From Chaenocephalus aceratus (lineage: Eukaryota > Chordata > Actinopteri > Perciformes > Channichthyidae), in assembly GCA_023974075.1 (NCBI GenBank), contig CM043790.1, forward strand, positions 18,057,883 through 18,121,882: a DNA stretch of 64,000 bases, written 5' to 3'. A program made the translations under genes and the position numbers. The notes below the pieces were generated by a model. The model was given only the letters and a program-made list of their open reading frames with translations, ran no database searches and was not told where the DNA came from. How positions within the stretch are numbered: the first letter of the stretch is position 1; every line of letters starts with the position of its first letter. Positions 11,068 to 21,010 of this stretch are shown in pieces.

Positions 11068-11829
11068 ACAAAATGTCAGTCATTTTAACATTTAGGACCA
11101 CTGCTTCAATACAACACTGACAAATGAGAAAGCTGAGAGCAGGCTGATCAGGCAAGTAATAGGTGTGGGAAAAGGCTAAACATGGCAGGTTATCAGTCAC
11201 ATCACATACACAGAAGTTCTGCTGTTTGGAATACTGTAATGTAAGGACATTCAAGCTCTCTCAGCTGTCTCAATTTATTATCTTATATTATAACTACATA
11301 AAATAGAGTTAGTAGAACGTTTGAACAGCTTAACTTAGATGTAGGGTACAAAACCCAGCACTTACTAACCATCAGTAAAGAACAGCAGCCGTCACAACCA
11401 GTTTCTGGGGTTTCCATGAAAGCAGAGACGGTTTCAACCTCTCATTAAGAATATTGATGAAAGCTAAGTTTGGGTTTAGCTAATGTATTTATCATTTTAC
11501 ACGAGAGGGTTACAAAACGAAAATAAATCTGTAGCCCCTCATGCTACACACACATAGCTAGCCAGTTGATGTGAGCTAATATATTGTCACTATGTAATCT
11601 GTTGCACCACGTCAGCTAGTTTATTTGAATCCTAAATCACAGGTTACCTACTCTTACCACATCAAAACCCCAGAACATGAACCTGATTGAGGCTTTGAAC
11701 CGATGAACACTTTTTATTTTCCTCCCTACCCTGAGATCGTGAGGCTTTTCATGTTTTCTCATGGACCTGTAAACAGCTTGCCCTGACGCTAACTCTCCCT
11801 GAAGATAGCCCTTTGTTTGAAATTGTGGA

Positions 11830-12017
11830 GAAATGAAGCTTAGCGCAAGTTCAATAAGGAAGACCTAACACGAGTCACTTACACGTCACTCGATGGCTCC
11901 CTTCCCCCCTCATTAAATATGAGGGCGTCACCCCTCAGCAGCCAATAGCTGCACATGCTAAATTCCTTAAATGCCTGCTCTTCCTCCCTGTCAGTTGTCA
12001 TTTGCAGATGACCGCAA
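11830..12017 (+). repeat. DIRS split repeat A1
   Basis: 188-bp copy beginning GAAATGAAGCTTAGCGCAAG and ending GATGACCGCAA. It matches 17126-17313 at an exact offset of 5296. It lies upstream of the first ORF, so it probably carries the promoter. Near-identity of A1 and A2 suggests either recent insertion or copying between the repeats. Confidence 0.9.
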
Positions 12018-12091
12018 ACAGTAGCAGTACTATACTCCTCCTCGTGAGAAAAAAGAAAGAAAAAAAAAGCACAAGAAAAAACTAGCTCGAG

Positions 12092-12585
12092 ATGTCTAAC
12101 GCGGACAATTCAGATCACGAACCTGGTATGGAATTATTCGAGCCCGGTTCGGCTCCCCACAGCGGCCTATCACCAGAGGCAGACTTCCTCATCGCCCGGC
12201 TCCTGCAGCAGGACATCCCACAGCCCCAGGCCTCACTCTCTCGCAGCTCCGAGAGCTCTCGGATCAGGTCTCCAGCACAGCTCCCCAGTCCGGGGCAGCA
12301 GCTCCAGTCAGCTCCCCAGAGAGCAGGGCGAGGACGCTGCCGCAGCCGCGGAGGGTAATATAAAAAAGGGCAGGAAGTCGAGCCCTCCAGCCAGGATCCC
12401 GTCCACCTCCAAAATCCACCCCTTCCCAGGCTGCCAGTCCGGGAGCGTCACTAACACACCCCTCACGGAGAGTAGCGTGGCCGGCTCCCTGCAATCCCTG
12501 GCTAGCTCCATGATAGCTATCGATGCTCGCCTCCAGGCCCTGGAAGACTCGTCACAGGAGCTTCGACTTCCGTGGCATTCAGGTC
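12092..12585 (+). pseudogene. DIRS gag-like ORF1
   Basis: The start ATG at 12092 gives MSNADNSDHEPGMELFEPGS, serine/proline-rich, ending at a stop at 12356. The same kind of sequence continues in another frame from about 12363 (KKGRKSSPPARIPSTSKIH, then SLASSMIAIDARLQALEDSS, a short helical segment), so one frameshift separates them. The frame is lost near 12585, where foreign sequence begins. The position directly after A1 and before RT suits the gag-like ORF of DIRS elements. I recognise no catalytic motif; the call rests on position and composition. Confidence 0.5.
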
Positions 12586-12904
12586 AGGTACTAGTGTTAA
12601 CGAAAATGTTTGCACTCACCCACACAGGGTCGGGTCGTAACGGAATAGATGTAACGGCGTTACGGAATCAGAAATACAAAAAATCATGTATATTCAGCGG
12701 GCGTTACATTCGAAAAACGAGTAATCTGAGTCAGTTACTTTCATAAACCTGAAGTGAATACTTATTGGAACTATTGGTTGAGAAGTTTCCTCACAAATGT
12801 AATATTCATTACCAGCAGAACCGTGTGCACACTGCACAGCGCAGCAGCGTGTCTGTAAGCGAGAGATGCAGCGTGTCTGTGAGGCCCCGCCCCCGCACGC
12901 AGAT

Positions 12905-12935
<31 letters not shown>

Positions 12936-13556
12936 CTTTCAAAATATATTGAAAGGTAGAAACGGAGATGGTTAGATAAAACGTGGAAGATAACGTTTTT
13001 GTAGCATTTATTTATTTTCGAAATGATGACATTTATAACGGGATCAAATCAAAGTGAATGGCCTGCTGAATGTATAGGGCAAGTGACTGAAAAAAAAAAA
13101 ACAAAAAAGTTATTACATCGTTCAGATAATAAATAATAATGATAATTCATTCTATTTAGGGGCGCCTTTCAAAGCACCCAAGGACACCTTACATGTATAA
13201 CATATTTCAAGGAAAGGTTTTAAGACTGTACAAGAATGCAGTATGGGTGAGTTTTACGTGTGGTGCAGATGAGAGCTGTCCAGAATGACACCAAGATGTC
13301 GTGTTGTGCTCTTGATAAAACAGTAAAATACGTGTCTCCCGTTCACCAAAACATACCCATCTGTTATGGAAAAGAAAGTATTCCGAAGAAGAAGAGAAGA
13401 AGAAGAAGAAGAGAAGAAGAAGAAGAAGAAGAAGAAGAAGAAAAGAAGAGGAAAGGACTCTGAAGTATTCTAAAAGTAATCTGCCAAAAATCTGGCCCAC
13501 CTTATATTTTTACAGGCCCACCCTAAAGTACATTTTGCCTACGCTACTGTTTTTTG
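12586..13556. repeat. Foreign repeat DNA inside the DIRS element
   Basis: The gag-like frame stops and unrelated sequence begins at GTACTAGTGTTAACG. It contains several TAACGGCGTTACGG-like strings (12650-12740) typical of a teleost DNA repeat, a GA microsatellite (12908-12931), a repeat stretch at 13128-13196 shared with 5849-5935, and a GAA/AAG microsatellite (13388-13455). Large ORFs over the microsatellites are not genes. Confidence 0.5.
13388..13455. repeat. AAG/GAA microsatellite
   Basis: About 68 bp of imperfect AAG repeats. The lysine/glutamate and leucine/phenylalanine ORFs on its two strands are translations of the repeat. Confidence 0.95.
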
Positions 13557-14236
13557 CGAGCAACGTGACCAACAACCAATCACATGAATCTCTTCCCCCG
13601 AGATACAAAGCAATAGCAATGTTTAAAACGAAGTAAACAGAAAAAAAAAACTCCAAACTCCAACAGGCGAAAACCTACCAGTTGCACCCACCGTCCCTGC
13701 CACCTCCCTCCATGCCTTGCTCCTCTGGTTTGTATCCCGGTAGATGAACAGAGACCGATCATTCAGCACCGGGTGATTCACTACCGCTATAATGAATTTT
13801 CCCTCCATTTTCCGTAATATGAGGTAATGACCTGCGTAGTCTCTCCCAGCATACACGCGGTTCGACTGGCTAGTGCTTGTACTGGCAGATTTGCATAAAC
13901 GGGATTTCATTGGCTGACGCTTCTGCGAGGCGCCAACAAAATCGAACATTGCTCAACTTTGAAGCGAGCAACGCCAGCAACGCTCCACGTCGCTTCCCAA
14001 AATACAGTCCTGCTAAAATAATAATAATAATAATAATAATCCTTATATTTACTATAGCGCTTTATCAAAGACTCTCGAAGCGCTTTACAAATACACATTA
14101 CAGATCATACATGTAATGGTAATCTACTGTGGACAATACCCACAGGAGCAAATTCGTGAAATTCGTAAAAGTGATGTCACCCTATTCAAAGTGAATGGGC
14201 AGAAGCGTTGGAAGCTTTAACGTGCGCCACCGTGTG
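13557..14236 (-). mobile_element. MADF-bearing DNA transposon remnant (PIF/Harbinger-like)
   Basis: The segment from GCGAGCAACGTGACCAACAA to GTGTGGACGGGCCGTCACAG matches 44330-44900 in order and orientation. On the minus strand, about 13630-13810 encodes MEGKFIIAVVNHPVLNDRSL followed by a TYR-type tail and AWREVAGTVG, an MADF (Myb/SANT-like) DNA-binding domain. The right end carries GTGGACGGGCCGTC, as in the second copy. A further repeat (AAT run, TTTACTATAGCGCTTTATC, 14016-14158) sits inside it. PIF/Harbinger elements usually carry a separate Myb/SANT-type gene, hence the family suggestion. No nuclease gene remains. Confidence 0.55.
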
Positions 14237-14375
14237 GACGGGCCGTCACAGTAACTCTGCGCCAGAAACCTCGTGGAGGAAGAAAATAAAAAATAAAAAA
14301 TAATAATAATAATTGGAATACCACCCCTCCACTCCCATTATCATCCCTCAGCTAGCAGCTGCGCTATCTACTCAC

Positions 14376-15740
14376 CCAGATTCCGTGTTCGTTGACTATC
14401 TCTGTCAGGGCTCTCCCAAGGCTCAGGGTAGGGTTCCTCCCATCTCCCACAGTGACTTTCGTAGCAAGAAACTTACAGTCAGCCGCTAAAGAACCCAACA
14501 TAGTTTCCCAGCTCATCGACAAAGAACTTCTCAAAGGATATATAATCTGCCCTTTTAGCTCCTCCCCCTTCTCAGTGTTCCGTTCAAATCCCATCGGAAT
14601 AAGCCACACTTAATAAAAGGCTGATTTCGATCTGTCCGCTCCCCGCTCTGGCCATTCAGCAGCGTCAATAGCATCATCCCTCCAGATCAATTCTCCCTTC
14701 ACCATGCTCAGTGGATAATGCAATAAAGATGATCAAGTTCACAGGGCACGGAGCTCGGCTCTCCAAAGCGGACATTACCGATGCCTTCAACATCATCCCC
14801 ATTCATCCGTCTCAGTGGAATTCGTTCGGTATTAAGTGGGAGTTCAAACTCTATTTTCGCAGAAGCAGCCCCTGCTTCTTCAATTCCTTCTCGGAAGCGC
14901 TCTGCTGGATCCTGCTGAATCCCGCTGAACATCGTCAGAATCCCCTCCGTCCTTCACCTACTGGACAACTCCTCCCCATAGTCCCACCACAGGACAGCTC
15001 AGGGATCTCACTGGCCAAGCTTAAACACTGCTTCAGGAGTTAGGTGTCCCTCTCTCCAAAGAGAAAATGTTAGGTCCCGACACACGCTTAGAGTTCTTAG
15101 GCATCATCCTCGACTCCATAGACATGAAGGCGTCTCTCCCCTCCGACAAATTGCAGCGCATCCGGGACATCACCAAGTCACACTGCGAGCAACACGTTAT
15201 CACAAAATAACAGTTGCTCTCCCTTCTCGGACACCTCAACTTCGCCATGCATGTCATCCCCCAGGGGCGCTCGTTCATCTTCCGCCTCCTGGACGCAGCA
15301 TCAGCGGTCGACAAACTCCATGACTGCGTTTTCTTAGACGAAGGCTGCTGCTCAGACCTAAGTTTCTGGTCCCTCCTGCTCGCCCACTGGAACGGAGTTA
15401 CTTTCTTTTACGATGACCTCGTGCGTTCCTCTGACTCAATGAGGTTCTTCACGGATGCCGCCCCATCCGTGGGTTTCTGGGGTTTCTTCCAGGGAGAGTG
15501 GTTCGCAGGGTCATGGCCCCTGTCAATTTCTACCTCAAGCAAGTTCCCATTAAATCCGGCCTATCACCTATATCATACCCGGGACATTCCTTCAGGATAG
15601 GTGCAGCCACCTCTGCTGCTAATCAAGGTCTCTCTACCTCATCCCTACAACAACTGGACGGTGGTCCTCCTCCGCCTTCACAACCTACATTCGCCCAGAC
15701 ATCAGCGCCGTACTGGCTTCCCAAAGATCTCTCAGACCCT
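14376..15740 (+). pseudogene. DIRS reverse transcriptase-RNase H-tyrosine recombinase remnant
   Basis: Blocks in order. 14392-14613: FVARNLQSAAKEPNIVSQLI and ICPFSSSPFSVFRSNPIGI, the start of DIRS RT. 14711 onward: KMIKFTGHGARLSKADITDA with the first catalytic aspartate, then GIKWEFKLYF and FNSFSEALCWILLN. The LLDDFLL box is changed to LLDNSSP, losing an aspartate. 15037-15600: LGVPLSKEKMLGPDTRLEFL, an in-frame TAA at 15208, LLSLLGHLNFAMHVIPQGRS, and the RNase H-like FFTDAAPSVGFWGFF. Directly afterwards the recombinase end appears: PGHSFRIGAATSAANQGLS in one frame and RWSSSAFTTYIRP in another. These hold the HxxR and tyrosine motifs of the integrase-type recombinase. The recombinase N-terminal half is deleted. 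At least four frame breaks make it inactive. Confidence 0.85.
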
Positions 15741-16059
15741 GACTATGGTGTCTATGCATATAACTGGTGGTGGCTCATAAACACATTCACAAGTATACAT
15801 GTCTCACTAAGGTACCCGATATTCAAACTGCATTCCTGTCCTAATTCCGCGGGCCCCGCCCACAGGGAATAATGTCTCGTCTCACGCTGCAACTACATGT
15901 AACGGGCTTCATCTCCGGCACACAGGTATTTCATTCCCAGGCCTTGCTCAAACGTATCAGTGTGAAATGTATTTCCTGCAGTCAGGCGTGGACTCGGGCC
16001 ACCGTACACCCCCTGGCAGTTACAAACAAAGAAAATAAAGAAAGAGAAAAGAGTAAAGA

Positions 16060-16061
<2 letters not shown>

Positions 16062-16107
<46 letters not shown>
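16062..16107. repeat. TA microsatellite
   Basis: About 46 bp of uninterrupted TA, between the recombinase remnant and the minisatellite of the DIRS element. Confidence 0.95.
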
Positions 16108-16109
<2 letters not shown>

Positions 16110-16735
16110 TATATAGCCTGCGAAGTCAGGCGTGGCGGAAGGCCACCGTACACTTCGGTGTCAGTTACGAAAGAAAGAGAAAAGAGCAAAGAAAAAGATG
16201 TATATAGCCTGCGAAGTCAGGCGTGGCGGAAGGCCACCGTACACTTCGGTGTCAGTTACGAAAGAAAGAGCAAAGAAAAAGATGTGTATAGCCTGCGAAG
16301 TCAGGCGTGGCGGAAGGCCACCGTACACTTCGGTGTCAGTTACGAAAGAAAGAGAAAAGAGCAAGAAAAAGATGTATATAGCCTGCGAAGTCAGGCGTGG
16401 CGGAAGGCCACCGTACACTTCGGTGTCAGTTACGAAAGAAAGAGAAAAGAGCAAAGAAAAAGATGTACATAGCCTGCGAAGTCAGGCGTGGCGGAAGGCC
16501 ACCGTACACTTCGGTGTCAGTTACGAAAGAAAGAGAAAAGAGCAAAGAAAAAGATGTATATAGCCTGCGAAGTCAGGCGTGGCGGAAGGCCACCGTACAC
16601 TTCGGTGTCAGTTACGAAAGAAAGAGCAAAGAAAAAGATGTATATAGCCTGCGAAGTTCAGGCGTGGCGGAAGGCCACCGTACACTTCGGTGTCGTGGCG
16701 GAAGGCCACCGTTACAAAACGAAACCGCTCGCTCC
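16110..16735. repeat. About 91-bp minisatellite, seven units
   Basis: Units start GCCTGCGAAGTCAGGCGTGG at 16116, 16207, 16291, 16381, 16472, 16563 and (with one extra T) 16647. Spacings are 91, 84, 90, 91, 91 and 84 bp. Each contains GGCGGAAGGCCACCGTACAC and GTCAGTTACGAAAGAAAGAG. A diverged forerunner lies at 15984-16050 (CAGGCGTGGACTCGGGCCAC). The 84-bp units share one small deletion, so they probably arose by copying each other. Long ORFs in all frames are repeat translations. Confidence 0.92.
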
Positions 16736-16956
16736 TCGGCGTAGTCAAGCCCTGCTGGCCAGGCATGCGACCCGCAGGTCGTTTTCAGGTAAGACCGGCA
16801 CTGATTTCGGCAGTCAGAGTCTCAGCATGACCCGTAAGCTCCGGCAGTATGTCGCTCATATACGTGCTAATCTATTATCTTTCCTTCCCAGATCACCAGT
16901 CACCCCACAAGGTAAGCAACTCGGTTCATCTCAGTATTTCATACTTCAATGGTTTT

Positions 16957-17128
16957 GGGGATTTCATCGGAGCGGTGCTTTCCCTCCTAAATGATTATCC
17001 TGCAAACCGGGGCCTAATCGCCAAACACCATTACATTCTCCTGTTGTATTATCATGGCAATCATTTCATTCATATGACGTGTAAACAATAAATATGTAAA
17101 ATCTTACATCACGTCTCTCCGGTTTGAA
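16957..17128 (+). repeat. DIRS split repeat B1
   Basis: 172-bp copy from GGGGATTTCATCGGAGCGGT to CTCCGGTTTGAA, the same as 17419-17590 at an offset of 462. It shares its last three bases (GAA) with the start of A2. It holds an AATAAA near 17089, a likely polyadenylation signal. Confidence 0.9.
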
Positions 17129-17313
17129 ATGAAGCTTAGCGCAAGTTCAATAAGGAAGACCTAACACGAGTCACTTACACGTCACTCGATGGCTCCCTTC
17201 CCCCCTCATTAAATATGAGGGCGTCACCCCTCAGCAGCCAATAGCTGCACATGCTAAATTCCTTAAATGCCTGCTCTTCCTCCCTGTCAGTTGTCATTTG
17301 CAGATGACCGCAA
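17126..17313 (+). repeat. DIRS split repeat A2
   Basis: Second copy of the 188-bp A repeat, directly joined to B1. The B1-A2 junction is the internal unit that PAT/Ngaro-type elements are thought to use to rebuild their ends. A 105-bp spacer (17314-17418) separates it from B2. Confidence 0.9.
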
Positions 17314-17418
17314 CCCGCCTCCACCCCTCTCGCCTCCAGTCTCCTCCAGGACAAAGCTAAACCTTCCCTCTTCAGACCGGTCTCACCTACTCAGCACCAC
17401 CACCAGTGTCTAGACCCC

Positions 17419-17590
17419 GGGGATTTCATCGGAGCGGTGCTTTCCCTCCTAAATGATTATCCTGCAAACCGGGGCCTAATCGCCAAACACCATTACATTC
17501 TCCTGTTGTATTATCATGGCAATCATTTCATTCATATGACGTGTAAACAATAAATATGTAAAATCTTACATCACGTCTCTCCGGTTTGAA
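17419..17590 (+). repeat. DIRS split repeat B2, right end of element
   Basis: Second copy of the 172-bp B repeat. Its end (CCGGTTTGAA) marks the right border; the following TTGGACATCATTC is flank. Confidence 0.88.
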
Positions 17591-18220
17591 TTGGACATCA
17601 TTCATGTTATCCAAAACATGTAATAGTACATCATTAAAACGCTTTACACTGTCAAGTTGTCAAAGTTAGCCAGTAACTTCAGCTTTGTTTGTCACTTACC
17701 TTCATAATTGTCGATGTAACTGGATATGTACATCTTGAACCCCTTTAGTCTTTTGGTCCTCGGGGCTGAGCCTGCCGCTTGTACCAGCCGATGTACATCA
17801 CTGATGTTAACCTTCGGTAGGTCTTGGAGACATCGAGTGTAAAATAGTGCCATCACGTTAACGTTAGCCTTCTCACTTTGCTCTACCGCTATCTGTATGC
17901 TATCTATCTTGCTATCTATATCTATCTCTCTATCTTTCTATCTATCTATCTATCTCGCTATCTACCCGCTCTACCGTAGACCGGAAGTTTACAAGCGCAT
18001 GCTCAATGAACCGGAAATGGAAATACGTCATCCCGTGCAACTAGCCTATTGCACTCCTAGAGTTAATGTCATTTTTTTATATAAAATTAATTAATATATA
18101 TATATATATATATTAGCTGTACACTTTACGAATATAATGGTTTTTTATGGACACATTTACCATTCAATCTCGTCCAACTGATCTTGCAGCTGTCACTCCT
18201 CGGCTCTTGGTAGTTCAGGC
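17591..18220. other. Spacer with TATC microsatellite, no gene seen
   Basis: Mostly unique sequence. 17888-17965 is an imperfect TATC/CTAT repeat. A short TA run is at 18090-18113. No ORF is supportable. Confidence 0.6.
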
Positions 18221-18474
18221 CAGGGGCGCTGCCAGGGATTTTGGGCCCCATGAAAATATATCACATTGGGCCCCACCACCAGGCACAGGCCACTTTGTTT
18301 ATAAATTACCTCGAGGGCCGTACCAAATGGTCTAGCGGTCCGTATACGGCCCGGGGGCCGGAGGTTCCCCACCCCTGCTTTAATATAGAGCAGTTTTTTG
18401 TTTTATATAGATCATTGGCTATGTGGGAAAATACTGTGTTTGAAATGTATAATTTAAATGAGATGTTAGCTTTT

Positions 18475-18509
<35 letters not shown>

Positions 18510-19496
18510 AGTCCAGTCTCCCTTCAGATATGTTAAGTGGCATTCAACACAATGCTGCTCACCTCCTTCAGTTGGGAGAAAAGCTGGTTCAGGTTCAGCC
18601 TTATTGGGGGACAGGGCTGCTGAGCCTAAAGATGGATCTGTTGGACCTGGCACCAGGGGGAGGGACATCTGATTTAGTATGAAAATAGGCGCTAAAAATG
18701 TGCCTGCATTTATTAGAGGGAGGTAGGTAAGAATGGAGAAACCAGCTCGAGTGTGCTAGAATTTGAAAGTACACAACCGAAAAAAATCTGCCCCTTCCTT
18801 CAGAGTTCCTTACAGAGCCCCTCCTCCAACACACACAAACGCGCACATGACCAATGAGGGCACGAGATAAGTTTGTGCACAGATGTAAGGCTGGCAGGCA
18901 GGTAGGCCATCCAGTTATTTTAGCTGGGCCGGCTCAGATGATTGGTCGTGCTTTTTACAGCGCCACGGCTTACACAGATGACATTTTTGTATGTATTTAT
19001 TGTCAAAGCATTTAATATATTCATTGCTATCGGGATGTTAAAGGTGGGGTAGGTAAGTTTGAGAAACCGGCTCGAGATCGCTAGAATTTGAAAATACACA
19101 ACCGGAGAAAATCTGCCACTTCCTTATAGAGCCCCTCCTCCAACACACACGAACGCGCACATGACCAATGAGGGCACGAGATAAGTTTGTGCCCCGATGG
19201 GAGGCTGACAGGCAGGTAGGCCATCCATCCATTTGGAGGCAGGACCAAACCATTACACGTAAATAGAAGGGGGTGTACAGAGGCTTTGTGTAATTAACTT
19301 TTGGAAGAAAATAAGTTAAATGAATCGTAAGTTTAGTGAGTAATTTATCAATATAACGTTCTATTAATGTTAATTATTGAGGATTGATGAAAGGTTAATT
19401 AAAAATGTTTTCTTAATGTTCTGAACATTTTGGGGCCCCTGTCAGTCACGGGCCCTTAGAATCGTCCTAACTTTTCACCCCCTTACGGCGCCCCTG
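18221..19496. mobile_element. hAT DNA transposon with exact 8-bp target duplication
   Basis: It starts CAGGGGCGCTGCCAGG and ends TTACGGCGCCCCTG. The 8-mer GTTCAGGC is present immediately before (18213-18220) and after (19497-19504). These are hAT hallmarks. There is no transposase. The interior contains a fragment of another hAT family (18297-18381), a TA run (18476-18507) and an internal duplication of about 180 bp (18734-18915 and 19052-19235) with AATGAGGGCACGAGATAAGT in both copies. Confidence 0.88.
18297..18381. mobile_element. End fragment of the hAT family seen at 21011
   Basis: Reverse complement of the first 85 bp of the element at 21011-22060 (CAGGGGTGGGGAACCTCC, GGGCCGTATACGG, GGCCCTCGAGGTAATTTATA). 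Only this end is present. Confidence 0.75.
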
Positions 19497-19639
19497 GTTC
19501 AGGCATTTATCAAACCTGGCAACTCCGGGCTTCCTGGCAGCTGTCAATCAAAGTCCAGTGGCTCCGCCCCAAAGTGCCAGAAACTTTTCACGCGCGCGTA
19601 GACAGACTCCGCGAGCGATTGAGGCTGACACTCAAGAGG

Positions 19640-19912
19640 GCTGTCTCTCTCGCGAGCGAGCACATAGCCGCTCGCGGGGGTTTAATCTGCGCGCGAGGGT
19701 CATTTCATGCACGTGTAAAAGCACATTTTCCGCTCGTGAGTAGCTTGTTTTGCGCGCTAGAATATTGACCCAAATCTGACTCCATAGCTGTCTCTCTCGC
19801 GAGCGAGCGCATATCCGCTCGCGGGGGTTTCATGAGCGTGTAAAAGCACATTTTCCACTGGTGAGTAGCTTGTTTTGCGCGCTAGAATATTGACCCAAAT
19901 CTGACTCCATAG
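19640..19912. repeat. Tandem duplication, two units
   Basis: Unit 1 is 19640-19786 (147 bp) and unit 2 is 19787-19912 (126 bp, with a 21-bp internal gap). Both begin GCTGTCTCTCTCGCGAGCGA and end AATCTGACTCCATA. The sequence is CpG-rich, with CTCGCGAGCGAG near-palindromes. No coding function was recognised. Confidence 0.85.
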
Positions 19913-21010
19913 TTACTGTAAGGAGATGATGTGGCTTAAAAAAACACATACTGTTTTTCTTCACCCAGGCTTTCTCCCTTTTTCTTTTTTTGGCTCCAGT
20001 CCCTGACTAGACAGCTGTGGTTTTTAAAACCAGATCCACGTTTAAAGTGTTTTCATGGAGTATATTGGTGTCACAAATAGTGCCTCCACAACTTTTTACA
20101 GAGCTATGTATTTTCATCAGGGGGTTAAACCTCTTAAACCCCACGGACCCGGTTCCGGGGCCGAAATCGCATCATTTGCAGGAAACAACGTCTAAGGAAC
20201 CTTAATATTTAATAAACTATGAATATTTTATATCCATATAACGGGAAAAAAAACTCATTTAACTGATCTTTTTCATTTTTTTTTTCAAAAAAAACACACA
20301 ATGCTAACACTGACCCTCTGAATTAGCCCAGAGCGAAAAATGCTAACCTATTACTGCACCGAAAATCACACCTAGCTCCCTTATTACTTATCCTAGCTGC
20401 ACATCCAACACATACGCTAACATGGCTTACCTTGGTCTTTGTCTGGTCAAAACTGGTCTTCAATGGCATTAAAACAATGAAAACGATGCTGTAGTTAATC
20501 CATAGGTTCATATCAGTGATGTACCTGAACGCGTTCAATGAACGATCGTTCATGAACGATCGTTCATGAACGCGTTCATATTTTGGGCGAACGTGAACTG
20601 AACGTACTGTATTTCCACTAGATGAACGTAATTGAGAACGCGTTCATTCTCAGCGCTGTATAACAGCGTTCAAAAGTGCGTTCATTCTCAGCACTGTATT
20701 ATAACGGCGTTCAAAAGTGTGCCAGATTTCATATGCCTTTCAGCCGAAAACCCAGTTAAAACACACAATAAACAGGCTTCAAAATAATGCGGAAAACCAC
20801 CCAATCTGGCAACAGCAAGCTGCCTGTGACGCGTACGCGCCTGTCACCCCTGGCTGTCGCACTAAAATATAAATATACTAAATATATCAGACTCCTCACA
20901 ACAAACAATGTGGAACCGCGGAACCGGCGAGCATTGAATGAATGAATGAATTAGTATGGATGAAGCCGAGAGCAGCTGCAGCAGCACTCACTCAGAGTGA
21001 GACTCTACGG

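Larger units (their letters stand above)
11830..17590 (+). mobile_element. DIRS-order retrotransposon with split direct repeats
   Basis: The borders are set by four repeats: A1 (11830-12017), B1 (16957-17128), A2 (17126-17313) and B2 (17419-17590). A1 and A2 are 188 bp and B1 and B2 are 172 bp; by eye each pair is identical or nearly so. The order A1-ORFs-B1-A2-B2 is the split direct repeat known from PAT- and Ngaro-type elements of the DIRS order. Those elements integrate with a tyrosine recombinase and leave no target duplication. The coding pieces between (gag-like, RT/RNase H, recombinase) are all plus-strand. The copy is non-autonomous: RT is rearranged, most of the recombinase is deleted, and foreign DNA sits at about 12.59-14.31 kb. 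Confidence 0.82.

Noticed and set aside
12477..12746. 89-codon ORF as a separate gene
   Set aside because: Its first part continues the frameshifted DIRS gag-like ORF and the rest runs into foreign repeat DNA.
16132..16994. Long ORFs on both strands with repeated amino-acid blocks
   Set aside because: Translations of the 91-bp minisatellite; similar ORFs occur on both strands.
20137..20200. TTAAACCTCTTAAACCCCACGG as a second TTAA element paired with 32046
   Set aside because: The ends are 12 kb apart with several complete elements between and differ in sequence; more likely single-ended fragments.
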